Origin: Chryseobacterium fluminis
Lineage (GTDB): Bacteria > Bacteroidota > Bacteroidia > Flavobacteriales > Weeksellaceae
Reading direction: 5' to 3'
Assembly: GCF_026314945.1 (NCBI RefSeq)
Contig: NZ_CP111121.1
Location: 1,550,001 to 1,614,000 of the forward strand
DNA: 64,000 nt
Part shown: one piece after another, positions 30,108 to 38,504 of the stretch
How positions within the stretch are numbered: the stretch's first letter is position 1
Layout: each line of letters opens with the position of its first letter
Notes under the pieces: model-generated
Database searches by the model: none
Told to the model about the DNA's origin: nothing
What the model saw: the letters and a program-made list of their open reading frames with translations, nothing else
Made by a program: the position numbers and the translations under genes

Positions 30108-32231
30108 TTAATTAAGCTCAACCTGAAAATGATCAGAGAGTAATAACACGCCTTCCGTTAAACTTTCAGGATGTGTGGTAAAACCTTTCAGCTTTGAAGT
30201 TTTTCCTTTTAAAACCAGATCCAACAGCTGTTTGTCCGATATCTTTTTTCCAAAAATATCGAAAGATATTTTAAAGCCGCAATTTTTAAAATCCGAACAC
30301 CCTACCGCTGTTTTTCCTTTTATTAAATGATGTTCTTTGCATTTCGGGCATTTCGTTTCCTCCCAGGACTGAAGTTCTTTTTTTGCTGCGGGTTCGCGTT
30401 TTTTCTTTTCTTTAACTTCTTCTTTTTCTTCATGCAGGGTAAATACCTTCGCTTTTCCGTCCACTACTTTTTTGGTAAGCTCCGTAACCATCTGGATCAG
30501 TTCTTCCTTAAAATGGTTGGCTTCATATTCACCGCTTTCGATTTTACGAAGCTTAGATTCCCATTCTCCCGTCAGTTCCGGACTTTTCAGCAATTCGTCT
30601 TCAATAGTGTCAATCAGCTGAATTCCGGTTTGGGTAGCAATTAAGTTTTTCCTTTTCTTCTCGATGTATTTTCTTTTGAAAAGTGTTTCGATAATGTTGG
30701 CCCGGGTGGAAGGTCTTCCGATTCCGTTATTTTTCAGGAGTTCCCGGAGTTCTTCATCTTCCACCTGCTTTCCGGCAGTTTCCATGGCCCTCAGAAGAGT
30801 TGCTTCCGTATAAGGTTTCGGAGGGGACGTTTTTCCCTGGTGAATCATCGGATCATGAGGTCCGGTCTCCCCGACTGTAAACTCAGGAATGGTCTGCTCC
30901 TCTTCTTTATCTTTTTCTTTATCCGTGGGTTCTTCTTTGGTATCTTTTGCATACACGGCTCTCCAGCCGGGCTCAAGAACCTGCCGACCGCTTGTTTTAA
31001 ACGGAATGGTTCCTACCTGTCCTTCTACCAGGGTGTTTGAAATTTTACATTCGGGATAGAATACAGCAATAAACCTTTTCGCAACCAGATCGTAAACCAG
31101 TTTCTCTTCCCTGCTCAGGTTCTGGGATGGCGGAACTTCGGTCGGAATAATGGCATGGTGATCCGTGACTTTCGCATCATCAAAAACAGCTTTCGACTTT
31201 GGAATCGGTGCTTCCAGTAAGGGTGCAACCAACTCCTGATAGAAATACATTTTCCGGAGGATGCCTTCTATCTTAGGATATAAGCTGTCCGATAGATAAG
31301 TGGTATCAACACGCGGATAGGTGACGTGTTTCTTTTCGTAAAGACTCTGAATATACTTTAAGGTATTTTCTGCTGAATATCCGTATTTTTTATTGGCTTC
31401 CACCTGAAGACCGGTCAGATCGAAGAGTCTCGGATTTTTCTCTTTTCCTTCTTTGATTTCAAATGAAACAATCTCAAAGGGATTGACTTTAAGATATTCC
31501 AGGCCTTTTTCGGCACGCTCTAAAGTTTTCAGACGGTCGATGGCCGCATTGAAGATAACGTCACGGTATTTGGTTTTGAGTTCCCAATATTCTTCTGTGG
31601 TAAAGGCATCGATCTCTTTTTGTCGCTGCACCAGCATGGCCAGCGTGGGCGTCTGTACTCTCCCGATGGAAAGAACGGCTTTATTCCCCCCGAATTTTTT
31701 TGTAAAAAGCCGGGTGGCGTTAATTCCCAACAGCCAGTCTCCAATCGCTCTTGCATTTCCCGCGAGATAGAGGTTTTTGTAATCTTCGGAAGGTTTTAAA
31801 TTGGCAAAACCTTCTTTAATCGCCTCTTCGGTAAGGGATGAAATCCACAGACGCTGTATAGGTTTGTTACATTTAGCTTTCTGCAGAACCCACCGTTGAA
31901 TCAGTTCTCCTTCCTGCCCGGCATCCCCGCAGTTGATGACCTCATCACATTCTCCGACTAATCTTTCGATCACTTTAAACTGATTTTCAACACCTTTGTT
32001 GGGAATTAATTTGATCCCAAAATTATTCGGAATGATCGGCAGTAAAAAAAGATTCCAGGATTTGTATTGTGGACCGTAATCGTGAGGTTCTTTCAGCGTG
32101 CAAAGATGTCCGAACGTCCACGTCACACAGTAGCCGTTCCCTTCCATATAGCCCTGTTTAGGCATGGTAGCGCCCAATACTTTAGCAATATCTCTGGCAA
32201 CACTGGGTTTCTCGGCAATACAAAGTTTCAT
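30108..32231 (-). CDS. topB: DNA topoisomerase III (type IA)
   Basis: This 707-aa type IA topoisomerase has an N-terminal Toprim domain (MKLCIAEKPSVARDIAKVLG; NCGDAGQEGELIQRW near 100). The catalytic Tyr lies in HVTYPRVDTTYLSD (about 305). GIGRPSTRANIIETLFKRKY follows at about 500, and a C-terminal four-Cys zinc ribbon (CPKCKEHH...CSDFKNCGF) at about 630-655. It relaxes and decatenates DNA through a covalent 5'-phosphotyrosine. It borders the AT-rich reverse-transcriptase island on its 5' side. Confidence 0.95.
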   Translation of the reverse strand: MKLCIAEKPSVARDIAKVLGATMPKQGYMEGNGYCVTWTFGHLCTLKEPHDYGPQYKSWNLFLLPIIPNNFGIKLIPNKGVENQFKVIERLVGECDEVINCGDAGQEGELIQRWVLQKAKCNKPIQRLWISSLTEEAIKEGFANLKPSEDYKNLYLAGNARAIGDWLLGINATRLFTKKFGGNKAVLSIGRVQTPTLAMLVQRQKEIDAFTTEEYWELKTKYRDVIFNAAIDRLKTLERAEKGLEYLKVNPFEIVSFEIKEGKEKNPRLFDLTGLQVEANKKYGYSAENTLKYIQSLYEKKHVTYPRVDTTYLSDSLYPKIEGILRKMYFYQELVAPLLEAPIPKSKAVFDDAKVTDHHAIIPTEVPPSQNLSREEKLVYDLVAKRFIAVFYPECKISNTLVEGQVGTIPFKTSGRQVLEPGWRAVYAKDTKEEPTDKEKDKEEEQTIPEFTVGETGPHDPMIHQGKTSPPKPYTEATLLRAMETAGKQVEDEELRELLKNNGIGRPSTRANIIETLFKRKYIEKKRKNLIATQTGIQLIDTIEDELLKSPELTGEWESKLRKIESGEYEANHFKEELIQMVTELTKKVVDGKAKVFTLHEEKEEVKEKKKREPAAKKELQSWEETKCPKCKEHHLIKGKTAVGCSDFKNCGFKISFDIFGKKISDKQLLDLVLKGKTSKLKGFTTHPESLTEGVLLLSDHFQVELN

Positions 32232-32354
32232 GAATTTCGGAATTATTGAAGGGTTGCAAAAATCGGGAATTTTTTTGACTTTCGCTAATTTAGTTGAGAG
32301 TTATCACTTGATGATTGAAACAGAGCAAGATCCGAAATTATAAAGAAAATTTAT

Positions 32355-33965
32355 TTATTTTTTATTCAAATGTCTGTCAATCGCTGTAAAAACTATATGT
32401 TTTCTTTTTCTAATCTGATTCATGAAATGATCTTCTTCAAATATTACACAGCATCTTTTTATATAAGAATAATAATTCGATTCTTTTTTATTATTTGCAG
32501 AGTAATGTGAAAATTCATAGAATCCTCTTTCATTTTTAACTAAAGAATATCTTTTCCTCGTTTGTTTCTTAAGCTCTGTACTTTCAGAATCATTAATTTT
32601 TAAAGGCTTATTATAAAGCTTTTTAATCTGATTGATATAAACTGCCTTTTTAGCTTCAGGATTCTTGTGTAATAAAGTTCTGGCTCTTTTACATCTTCTT
32701 TTGGTTATAGAAATTATCTTTCTATAATAACTAGACAGATTAGCTGATTTAATTACCGTTTTATATCCCCTAAATTCAAAGCCTAAATATAATAGTGGAG
32801 TTTCTATTTCTTTTTGAGTCAATTTATTTATTTTAAAGCATGCTAATCTCTTATCATTATGTTTGGGGGAATAAATAACATTTCTAAAAATAAATTTCTC
32901 TGTCTTATTTTTACTTATTTCAACTTTGCTTTCCTCAACTAAATCATAAATGTATTTTTCAATATATTCAGTTTGATTAGGCTTGCAAATTATGACAATA
33001 TCATCGGAATATCTTTTATAGTAAGCTCCCATTTCTTGTACAAGATTAATAACTATTTTTAAGTCAAAATCATATAAATATATATTAGCAAGAAGAGCAC
33101 TTATAGGAAGACCTTGTGGAATTCCAACACTAATTTTATCTCTAGTAAAAGGATTACTATATATTCTTAACTTTCCTTCTTTAATTGTTTTTCGAAATTC
33201 TTCATTACTTTCAAAAAAACATTTAAACCCTTTTTCTTTTCTAATTTTAGCAAGTTTCGCTTCATCAAAACCTAATCTTCGCCCTTTCCTATTTTCTTTT
33301 TGAACTCTTAAATCGTCAAGAAGTACATAGCGAAATTTTGTACATGCTTTAAAAACATTATAATGATCTTTTGGCAGTTCATCTACATTTAAAAGCCATT
33401 TCCATTTTTGCTTTAAAAACTGATGATTTAAACTTGGAAAAAAACTCTTTAAATCGAAAGTTAAAACACAAACCTCTTGATCATTTCCTCTTTTTTTAAT
33501 CTCATCAATAGCTTCTTTCGCAAAATGAATAGTACTTTTCCCCCTTTCATCCTCTTCGGAAATAGCAATTTTACGATAGGCATTTACACAAGAATTTAAT
33601 AAAGGATTTTCTTTTAGTTTTTGTTCATACAAATTATCTAAAAGAAATTTATAATATCCGTAGACAAGAGCATCCATATGACTTGCATAGTGTAATGGGC
33701 GAAGCTTATGTGTTTTTTCTGCTTGGTTAGTATCTTTATGAAAATGAGAATGTCTCCTTTTGTTATGCTTATGTCTTTCAGCATCCCCCTTTTTATATTT
33801 TCTATCTTTTAAAACAGTATGTATAAGAGGATAAAAAGCATATTTTGCTACATAACTTTTATTTGTAATATTATGAGAGTATCTTTTCCAGTCTTCTCCT
33901 ATTTTAAGAGAAGGTGAAAGATGTAAATAGCCTTTTTCTTTTATCCAATCTGGTCTTTTATTCAT
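32355..33965 (-). CDS. Reverse transcriptase of the unknown-group / defence (UG/DRT) type
   Basis: This 536-aa RT has palm motif A LTFDLKSFFPSLNH (Asp171), motif B GIPQGLPISALLANIY (281-296) and catalytic YSDD at 319-322. The thumb segment is LLYLGFEFRGYKTVIKSANL (391-410), followed by a basic helical region. Group II intron maturase and DGR signatures are absent, and the retron NAxxH/VTG motifs are not evident. The HYASHMDALVYGYY...CVNAYRKIAI lead-in (about 92-134) and the alpha-helical C-terminus are of the type seen in UG antiviral RTs (DRT). The exact group cannot be decided by eye. The gene is much more AT-rich than its neighbours. A candidate ncRNA abuts its start codon and a WYL-like gene diverges beyond it. 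Confidence 0.85.
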   Translation of the reverse strand: MNKRPDWIKEKGYLHLSPSLKIGEDWKRYSHNITNKSYVAKYAFYPLIHTVLKDRKYKKGDAERHKHNKRRHSHFHKDTNQAEKTHKLRPLHYASHMDALVYGYYKFLLDNLYEQKLKENPLLNSCVNAYRKIAISEEDERGKSTIHFAKEAIDEIKKRGNDQEVCVLTFDLKSFFPSLNHQFLKQKWKWLLNVDELPKDHYNVFKACTKFRYVLLDDLRVQKENRKGRRLGFDEAKLAKIRKEKGFKCFFESNEEFRKTIKEGKLRIYSNPFTRDKISVGIPQGLPISALLANIYLYDFDLKIVINLVQEMGAYYKRYSDDIVIICKPNQTEYIEKYIYDLVEESKVEISKNKTEKFIFRNVIYSPKHNDKRLACFKINKLTQKEIETPLLYLGFEFRGYKTVIKSANLSSYYRKIISITKRRCKRARTLLHKNPEAKKAVYINQIKKLYNKPLKINDSESTELKKQTRKRYSLVKNERGFYEFSHYSANNKKESNYYSYIKRCCVIFEEDHFMNQIRKRKHIVFTAIDRHLNKK

Positions 33966-33971
33966 AAAAAA

Positions 33972-34345
33972 GCTTGTAAAAAGTCAATATCGTTTTATAA
34001 TTACATACGCTTTCGCAAGATAAGTACCCAGTTACTGAGTCATCAATATTTCCGTAATTAATAGAAATAGCTTTAGAGCTTATTCAGCTTATCGTGAAGA
34101 ACTGTGTATATATAATTAAACCCCGTCAAGATGATGACAGATAAATTAATAAAATCAATTAGGTATTTGGAACCTACTATAATTATCACTAAATTTGTGG
34201 CTATTATCCTATTGTCGTACTTCAACCTTCAAAATTGGGAAGAAGTATTCGAATCTTTAAACCTCATAACCCATTTGTTATAAGTAAGTTTTTAGTAAAA
34301 ACCTATTATCTTAATCTAGTTGTAATTACACTCCTTTTTACAAGC
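33972..34345 (-). ncRNA. Candidate structured RNA upstream of the reverse transcriptase (template/cofactor)
   Basis: This non-coding stretch ends 6 bp before the RT start codon. Its two ends are complementary: GCTTGTAAAAAG (34345-34334) and CTTTTTACAAGC (33983-33972) form a perfect 12-bp stem. Inside, TGTAATTACA and TGTAATTATA (34330-34321 and 34005-33996) pair over 10 bp with one G-U. A run of six T follows the stem up to the ATG. Internal hairpins include TAGGTTTTT/AAAAACTTA and TAGGT/ACCTA. A closed RNA directly 5' of an RT is the layout of DRT and retron ncRNAs. The extent and function are inferred. Confidence 0.6.
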
Positions 34346-34368
34346 ATCCAAAAATACATATTTATTAT

Positions 34369-34376
34369 TATATTTG
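34369..34376 (+). promoter_or_regulatory. -7 element of the WYL-like gene
   Basis: TATATTTG matches TAnnTTTG and gives a leader of about 24 nt before ATG 34405. No TTG sits at the ideal -33 distance, which leaves room for activation or control by a regulator. Confidence 0.6.
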
Positions 34377-34404
34377 CCAGATAACCGCGAAAATAAATTA
34401 AATT

Positions 34405-35586
34405 ATGGGAAATATTTCCATCGGTGATTTTGTCTGTCTTAAAAATCATCCTTATACTTACGATAATAATTTTATAAAAATATCAGCTAATGCTGATATG
34501 ATTCCACCTATCATGGTGATTTCAGAAATATTAAATAAAGATGAATATGATACTGTAACTGGCAAACTTTTTGAAAAGCAATTTAAGTGTATTTATTATT
34601 CACATAAAGATGGAAAATATCAAGATAAATGGATTAAAGAAAGTCAAATAAAATTATTAAAACCAATAAAATCATATTTGAATTTATATGAATTTAATTC
34701 TATTGAAAATTATGATTTAGAATTTCTTAAAGATAAATATGTAAATGAACTTGTTTGTCTAAAAAACGTAGATTTTGAGTTAAATAAAAAGAAGGTATTT
34801 ATTGACAGTTCAAATGGAAAACGTACTGAAAAAGAAAATAATCACCTTGACTTTTTACCTCCTGTAATGACGATTGTAGATATTGTAAAAAATAAAGAGG
34901 AAAAAAAATTCTCTTCTCGAAACGCTCAATTAGAGAAAGCTTGTTCTAAATACCTATTCAAATGCAAATGGTACAACCACAAAACAACAACATATTCTGA
35001 AGAATTTATCCCATCAAACATTTTAGGCCTAATTATAAATCAAAACATTTATATTGATTTTTTTAAATCTTTCTTAAATGATAGGTTTGTACTAATATTA
35101 CAAAGAAACAATAATATCTCAATTGCAGCCAAAACTTTAGCCAATCCAAAGGAGATAATATTTAATCATTATTATTATAAATTAAACTACTTTGATTACC
35201 TTCAACAAAAGATTTCTTCAATATCGTTAAGCGATATAAGATCTGAAAATTCAAATTTGCATTTTAATACTATTAATCTCATTCCTAAAAAATCAGTTTT
35301 TGGAAATAACTATCCAAGCTACGGTTTAACATTTAAACAAATTACGGAAGATATTTTCGTAAATGGCAATTACTTTTTAATAACTTATAAAGATAAATTA
35401 GATAGAATGACTAAAAGAATAATCAAAGTTATTTCTAGAGATTATCATACAAATGACCTTGAAAATGAAGACTATGTTTTTATTGTGGCAAATTGCTTTT
35501 TAAGAGATGGGAATATTAGACATTTCAATTTAAAGCAAATTACAGAAGTTACTGAGATTCAAAAAGGAGCTAGTTTACTCGAATAA
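34405..35586 (+). CDS. Hypothetical protein: two YodC/DUF2158-like repeats plus WYL-like C-terminus
   Basis: This 393-aa, AT-rich gene encodes an internal duplication. Repeat 1 (about 7-84) has GDFVCLKNHPY, IPPIMVISEI, FKCIYYSHKDGKY and ESQIKLL. Repeat 2 (about 115-208) has ELVCLKNVDFE, LPPVMTIVDI, FKCKWYNHKTTTY and PSNILGL. Each resembles the small SH3-like YodC/DUF2158 fold. The last 70 residues (FLITYKDKLDRMTKRIIKVI...YVFIVANCFLRDGNIRHFNL) follow the WYL-domain pattern of alternating strands with conserved Arg. WYL domains often sense ligands or nucleic acids in defence-island regulators, but no helix-turn-helix is seen. It is divergent from the RT gene across the candidate ncRNA, so a regulatory or effector role in the same system is plausible but unproven. 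Confidence 0.65.
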   Translation: MGNISIGDFVCLKNHPYTYDNNFIKISANADMIPPIMVISEILNKDEYDTVTGKLFEKQFKCIYYSHKDGKYQDKWIKESQIKLLKPIKSYLNLYEFNSIENYDLEFLKDKYVNELVCLKNVDFELNKKKVFIDSSNGKRTEKENNHLDFLPPVMTIVDIVKNKEEKKFSSRNAQLEKACSKYLFKCKWYNHKTTTYSEEFIPSNILGLIINQNIYIDFFKSFLNDRFVLILQRNNNISIAAKTLANPKEIIFNHYYYKLNYFDYLQQKISSISLSDIRSENSNLHFNTINLIPKKSVFGNNYPSYGLTFKQITEDIFVNGNYFLITYKDKLDRMTKRIIKVISRDYHTNDLENEDYVFIVANCFLRDGNIRHFNLKQITEVTEIQKGASLLE

Positions 35587-35605
35587 AATGAAAATATTAA
35601 TAATG

Positions 35606-35640
35606 AGGCCGTCTCACAACTCGTGAAAACGGCCTTTTTT
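35606..35640 (+). terminator. Terminator of the WYL-like gene
   Basis: Arms AGGCCGT (35606-35612) and ACGGCCT (35629-35635), with an inner TCAC/GTGA pairing, are followed by five T. It lies 20 bp after the stop codon. Confidence 0.8.
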
Positions 35641-35862
35641 ATGAAATTTTCCTGTATCCCTATACGAGCAGGGTTTCCGTTTAAACAATTCTCAACCCAC
35701 ATCGTTTAGTTGTTATACACCTTCCAATATGTTAACGAAAACCAGTTTATTATTTCTTATTCACCTCAGCAATTGCATTTTAATTCCGCCGCCTGCCACT
35801 TCAAAGAAAGACGGACCTGCCAGCAGATATACTTTTTCCAGTTTTTTGGTTTTGGATAGTTT

Positions 35863-35957
35863 ATGTCGGATGTCGGATGTCGGGTGTCGGGTGTCGGGTG
35901 TCGGGTGTCGGATGTCGGATGTCGGGTGTCGGGTGTCGGGTGTCGGGTGTCGGGTGT
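35863..35957. repeat. Heptanucleotide tandem repeat (RTGTCGG), about 13.5 copies
   Basis: Thirteen complete 7-bp units RTGTCGG and a partial unit run without interruption. The first base varies in blocks: three A, four G, two A, four G, then the partial unit. Because 7 is not a multiple of 3, all frames stay open, which creates spurious small ORFs on both strands. The surrounding 35641-36150 holds no convincing gene. Confidence 0.9.
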
Positions 35958-36152
35958 TTATCAAAGGTAGTTTTTGGGTGACAATTTCACATTGATGTGG
36001 GATAAGGAATGGATATTTTTTTTATTTATTCATTTTCCCATTTTTTTCGCCCACCGAGAGATATTTGTCTTTTTTTAGATAACGGAACATACTATACACA
36101 ACTCACAATCAAATACCAATACCATAAAAACAGTTGTATTTTTTTACACAAA

Positions 36153-36185
36153 AAGACCCGGACTAAAAAACCCGGGTCTTCAAAC
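36153..36185 (-). terminator. Terminator of the pirin gene
   Basis: Arms AAGACCCGG (36153-36161) and CCGGGTCTT (36172-36180) enclose a 10-nt loop. On the minus strand TTTTTG follows. It sits 50 bp after the pirin stop. Confidence 0.75.
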
Positions 36186-36230
36186 CACACTATATTTCAC
36201 TCCTACAGGAGTATCTGTTTAATTTTTCTG

Positions 36231-37106
36231 TTACATTGACATCGGTACTTCCATTAACAGAATTTCAGTTCCTTCCGCTGTTGTTTTTATAGTCAGATCG
36301 GTAATATCCCAAACTCCGAAGCCATCTCTTTTTTCTAATGGCTGACCTTCAATTTCTGCGCTTCCTTTTAAAATAAAAGCATACACTCCGTTTCCTTTTT
36401 TCTTCAGCTGATAATTGGTTTCGGTTTGATTTTTAAAGTTTCCCAAGTGAAACCAGGCATCCTGATGAATCCAGACTCCTTCATCATCAGCATTGGGAGA
36501 AAGAATTTGCTGAAACGTATTTTGACTTTTTGTTTTGTCTAATGTGATCTGGCCATATCTCGGCATAACATTTCTTTTATCAGGATACACCCAGATCTGA
36601 AGGAATTTAACCGGGCGGTCTGTATTTTTATTAAATTCGCTGTGCATAATTCCGGTTCCGGCACTCATCACCTGGATATCTCCGCTTCTGATCACTGCAG
36701 AATTCCCCATACTGTCTTTATGTTCCAGATCACCTTCCAGAGGAATGCTGATGATTTCCATATTGTCGTGAGGATGGGTTCCGAAGCCTCTTCCTGCTTC
36801 TACTTTATCGTCATTAAGAACTCTCAGTACTCCGAAATGCATTCTTTCCGGATTATGATAATTGGCAAAACTGAAAGTATGGTTGCTCACCAGCCATCCG
36901 TGGTCTGCCTTTCCTCTTGAATCTGCTTTATGAATCACAGAATTGTCTTTAATTTTTGACTCAGGGTTGGGTAAATGATTGTATCCGATGGGCTCAAGCG
37001 GCTCGATTTCGTCAATCTCATTTTTCATGGTATTTCCAAGTGAGGCAGATGCTACAAACATTCCTGTTCCCAATAATCCTTTCTTTAAAAAATCCTTTCT
37101 GTCCAT
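36231..37106 (-). CDS. Pirin-family bicupin protein with N-terminal export signal
   Basis: This 291-aa protein has two cupin domains. The pirin metal-site motif lies at about 95-115 (GFGTHPHDNMEIISIPLEGD) with further ligands in GTGIMHSEFN (about 150). The C-terminal cupin starts near 200 (ILSPNADDEGVWIHQDAWFH). Bacterial pirins of the YhhW type have quercetinase (dioxygenase) activity. The N-terminus RKDFLKKGLLGTGMFVASAS resembles a Tat-type signal, unusual for this family. Its promoter shares an operator with the dioxygenase operon at 43.2 kb, so it probably belongs to the same electrophile/quinone response. Confidence 0.88.
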   Translation of the reverse strand: MDRKDFLKKGLLGTGMFVASASLGNTMKNEIDEIEPLEPIGYNHLPNPESKIKDNSVIHKADSRGKADHGWLVSNHTFSFANYHNPERMHFGVLRVLNDDKVEAGRGFGTHPHDNMEIISIPLEGDLEHKDSMGNSAVIRSGDIQVMSAGTGIMHSEFNKNTDRPVKFLQIWVYPDKRNVMPRYGQITLDKTKSQNTFQQILSPNADDEGVWIHQDAWFHLGNFKNQTETNYQLKKKGNGVYAFILKGSAEIEGQPLEKRDGFGVWDITDLTIKTTAEGTEILLMEVPMSM

Positions 37107-37137
37107 ATCTGTTGTTATTTATTTGATTTCGATAAGG

Positions 37138-37186
37138 CAAATGTAGGGAGAGAAAATATGTTGTGCATTTAACTAGTTTAATAAAT
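37138..37186 (-). promoter_or_regulatory. Pirin promoter with operator shared with the 43-kb dioxygenase operon
   Basis: On the minus strand, ATTTATTAAACTAGTT then AAATGCAC (37186-37163) is followed after exactly 17 bp by TACATTTG (37145-37138, matching TAnnTTTG). The same block at the same spacing lies at 43225-43273. The core AACTAGTT is palindromic and covers the -33 region. Beyond it, 37187-37423 shows no gene. Confidence 0.7.
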
Positions 37187-37423
37187 CGCTTTTGAAATAT
37201 TTTTTGGTTCTATTTTTTTGTTGGAATAAGAAAGGGCTATAAAAAAGTTTTCTTATAAAATTTGAGTTTTCGGGTATCTGATAAATTAAAATTTATAAGA
37301 CCTTTTTTTGGAATAAAAACAAAGGATCGGTAATCTGTAAATATAATCATCCTGCCAAAAATTTCAAGTATTTACTAAACTTATCAGTAATTGGAATTTT
37401 TTGAATGATTTATTAATTGAAAA

Positions 37424-38008
37424 TCATTTATCCTTTGAAGCCAGTCGCTTTCTGATGGTACTCACAAATTCTTTTGAAACCCCAAGATAAGAGGCAATAT
37501 AATACTGTGGAACTCTCTGTGGAATCGTGGGATATACTTTCACAAATTCTAAATAACGGTCCGACGCACTTTTTGATATGGTATTCACCAGGCGGTTCTG
37601 AAGTGTTGATAAATTTCGCTGAACCAACATTCTGAAAACCCTTTCGAATTTCGGATATTGTTTTAACAATTTTTCTTTTGATTCCGGATTCAGTAGGTAA
37701 ATTTCTGAGTCTTCCAGGGTTTCAATATAGAGATTTGAAGGCTTCTGTTCCTGAAATGAGGCAATATCACTCGTCCACCAGTCTTCAATAGCAAATAAAA
37801 TCGTCACTTCGAAACCGTTATCATCCAGGTAATAGACTCTCACACAGCCTTTCTGGATATAGCCTTCAAACTGACATACCTCTCCTTCTCTTAATAAAAC
37901 CGTTTTCTTGGGAATCGTCTGACAGGTGAGCAGATCGGTGAAAAAATTTTCTTCTTCCTGACTAAGATTAATGAATCGTGTGACGTTTTTAATGATATTT
38001 TCGAACAT
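37424..38008 (-). CDS. Crp/Fnr-family transcriptional regulator
   Basis: This 194-aa product has an N-terminal cyclic-nucleotide-binding-like beta-roll (about 20-110, KKTVLLREGEVCQFEGYIQKG). The C-terminal helix-turn-helix is at about 160-190 (VPQYYIASYLGVSKEFVSTIRKRL). The phosphate-binding RxS signature of true CRP is absent, so the ligand is unknown. The gene follows the 103-aa receiver-like protein gene by 9 bp in the same direction, suggesting one transcript. It could regulate the nearby pirin or antiporter genes. Confidence 0.85.
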   Translation of the reverse strand: MFENIIKNVTRFINLSQEEENFFTDLLTCQTIPKKTVLLREGEVCQFEGYIQKGCVRVYYLDDNGFEVTILFAIEDWWTSDIASFQEQKPSNLYIETLEDSEIYLLNPESKEKLLKQYPKFERVFRMLVQRNLSTLQNRLVNTISKSASDRYLEFVKVYPTIPQRVPQYYIASYLGVSKEFVSTIRKRLASKDK

Positions 38009-38017
38009 AAATTAAGT

Positions 38018-38329
38018 TTACGGCTGCAAATTAGGAAAAAGTGCGTAAACTTCATTCTTTAAAAGTCCGCTTCCCCCGCCATAATGGTCTATGACCTTCA
38101 CTTCCTGATCTGAATTTTCACAAAAAACCTTAATATCTTTTTCAAACTGTTCCTCCAGTCCCGAACTCAGCAGAACAATGTCCGTTTTATGTTCCCGGAT
38201 ATAGTCATAGCACAGTGTTTCGTTACTTTGTATTTCAGCTTTCCAGCCTTCTGTGTTTTCGATGATTCTTTTTAAGGTGTCCAGTATTTCCTGGTTTTTC
38301 CCGATCACGAGAAATTGTAGTGTTTTCAT
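38018..38329 (-). CDS. Receiver-like small protein, hypothetical
   Basis: This 103-aa protein has an alternating strand/helix layout like a response-regulator receiver (LQFLVIGKNQEILDTLKRII...DIVLLSSGLEEQFEKDI). The acidic pocket and phosphoacceptor Asp are not in canonical positions, so it may be a degenerate receiver. It lies 9 bp upstream of the Crp/Fnr-type gene and probably shares its transcript. Possibly a sensor partner of that regulator; no function is assigned. Confidence 0.6.
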   Translation of the reverse strand: MKTLQFLVIGKNQEILDTLKRIIENTEGWKAEIQSNETLCYDYIREHKTDIVLLSSGLEEQFEKDIKVFCENSDQEVKVIDHYGGGSGLLKNEVYALFPNLQP

Positions 38330-38504
38330 TGTATATTTTTATTTTTAAAGTACTGGTTATCTGTTAATGGTTAATAGTTTGGGTTATAATTCAAGTTTCA
38401 CCTCTGGTTAAATTGATGCTGTACAGAATAATTTTTCTTCAGACTTTCCCATCAGAAAAATTGAATACATTTATTTTCAATTTCACCGATAAAGATCAAC
38501 GGCC

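Noticed and set aside
30108..32231. TopB as a sign of a plasmid or integrative element next to the RT
   Set aside because: Topoisomerase III is a normal chromosomal gene in this group and no conjugation, integrase or attachment sites were seen.
33966..34404. Retron msr-msd reading of the RT upstream region
   Set aside because: The paired ends resemble retron a1/a2, but the RT lacks evident NAxxH and VTG motifs and has YSDD with a UG-like N-terminal region, so a DRT-type ncRNA is the better guess.
35863..35957. CRISPR-like array or repeat protein gene
   Set aside because: The units are only 7 bp with no spacers. The ORFs across it on both strands exist only because the repeat has no stop codon.
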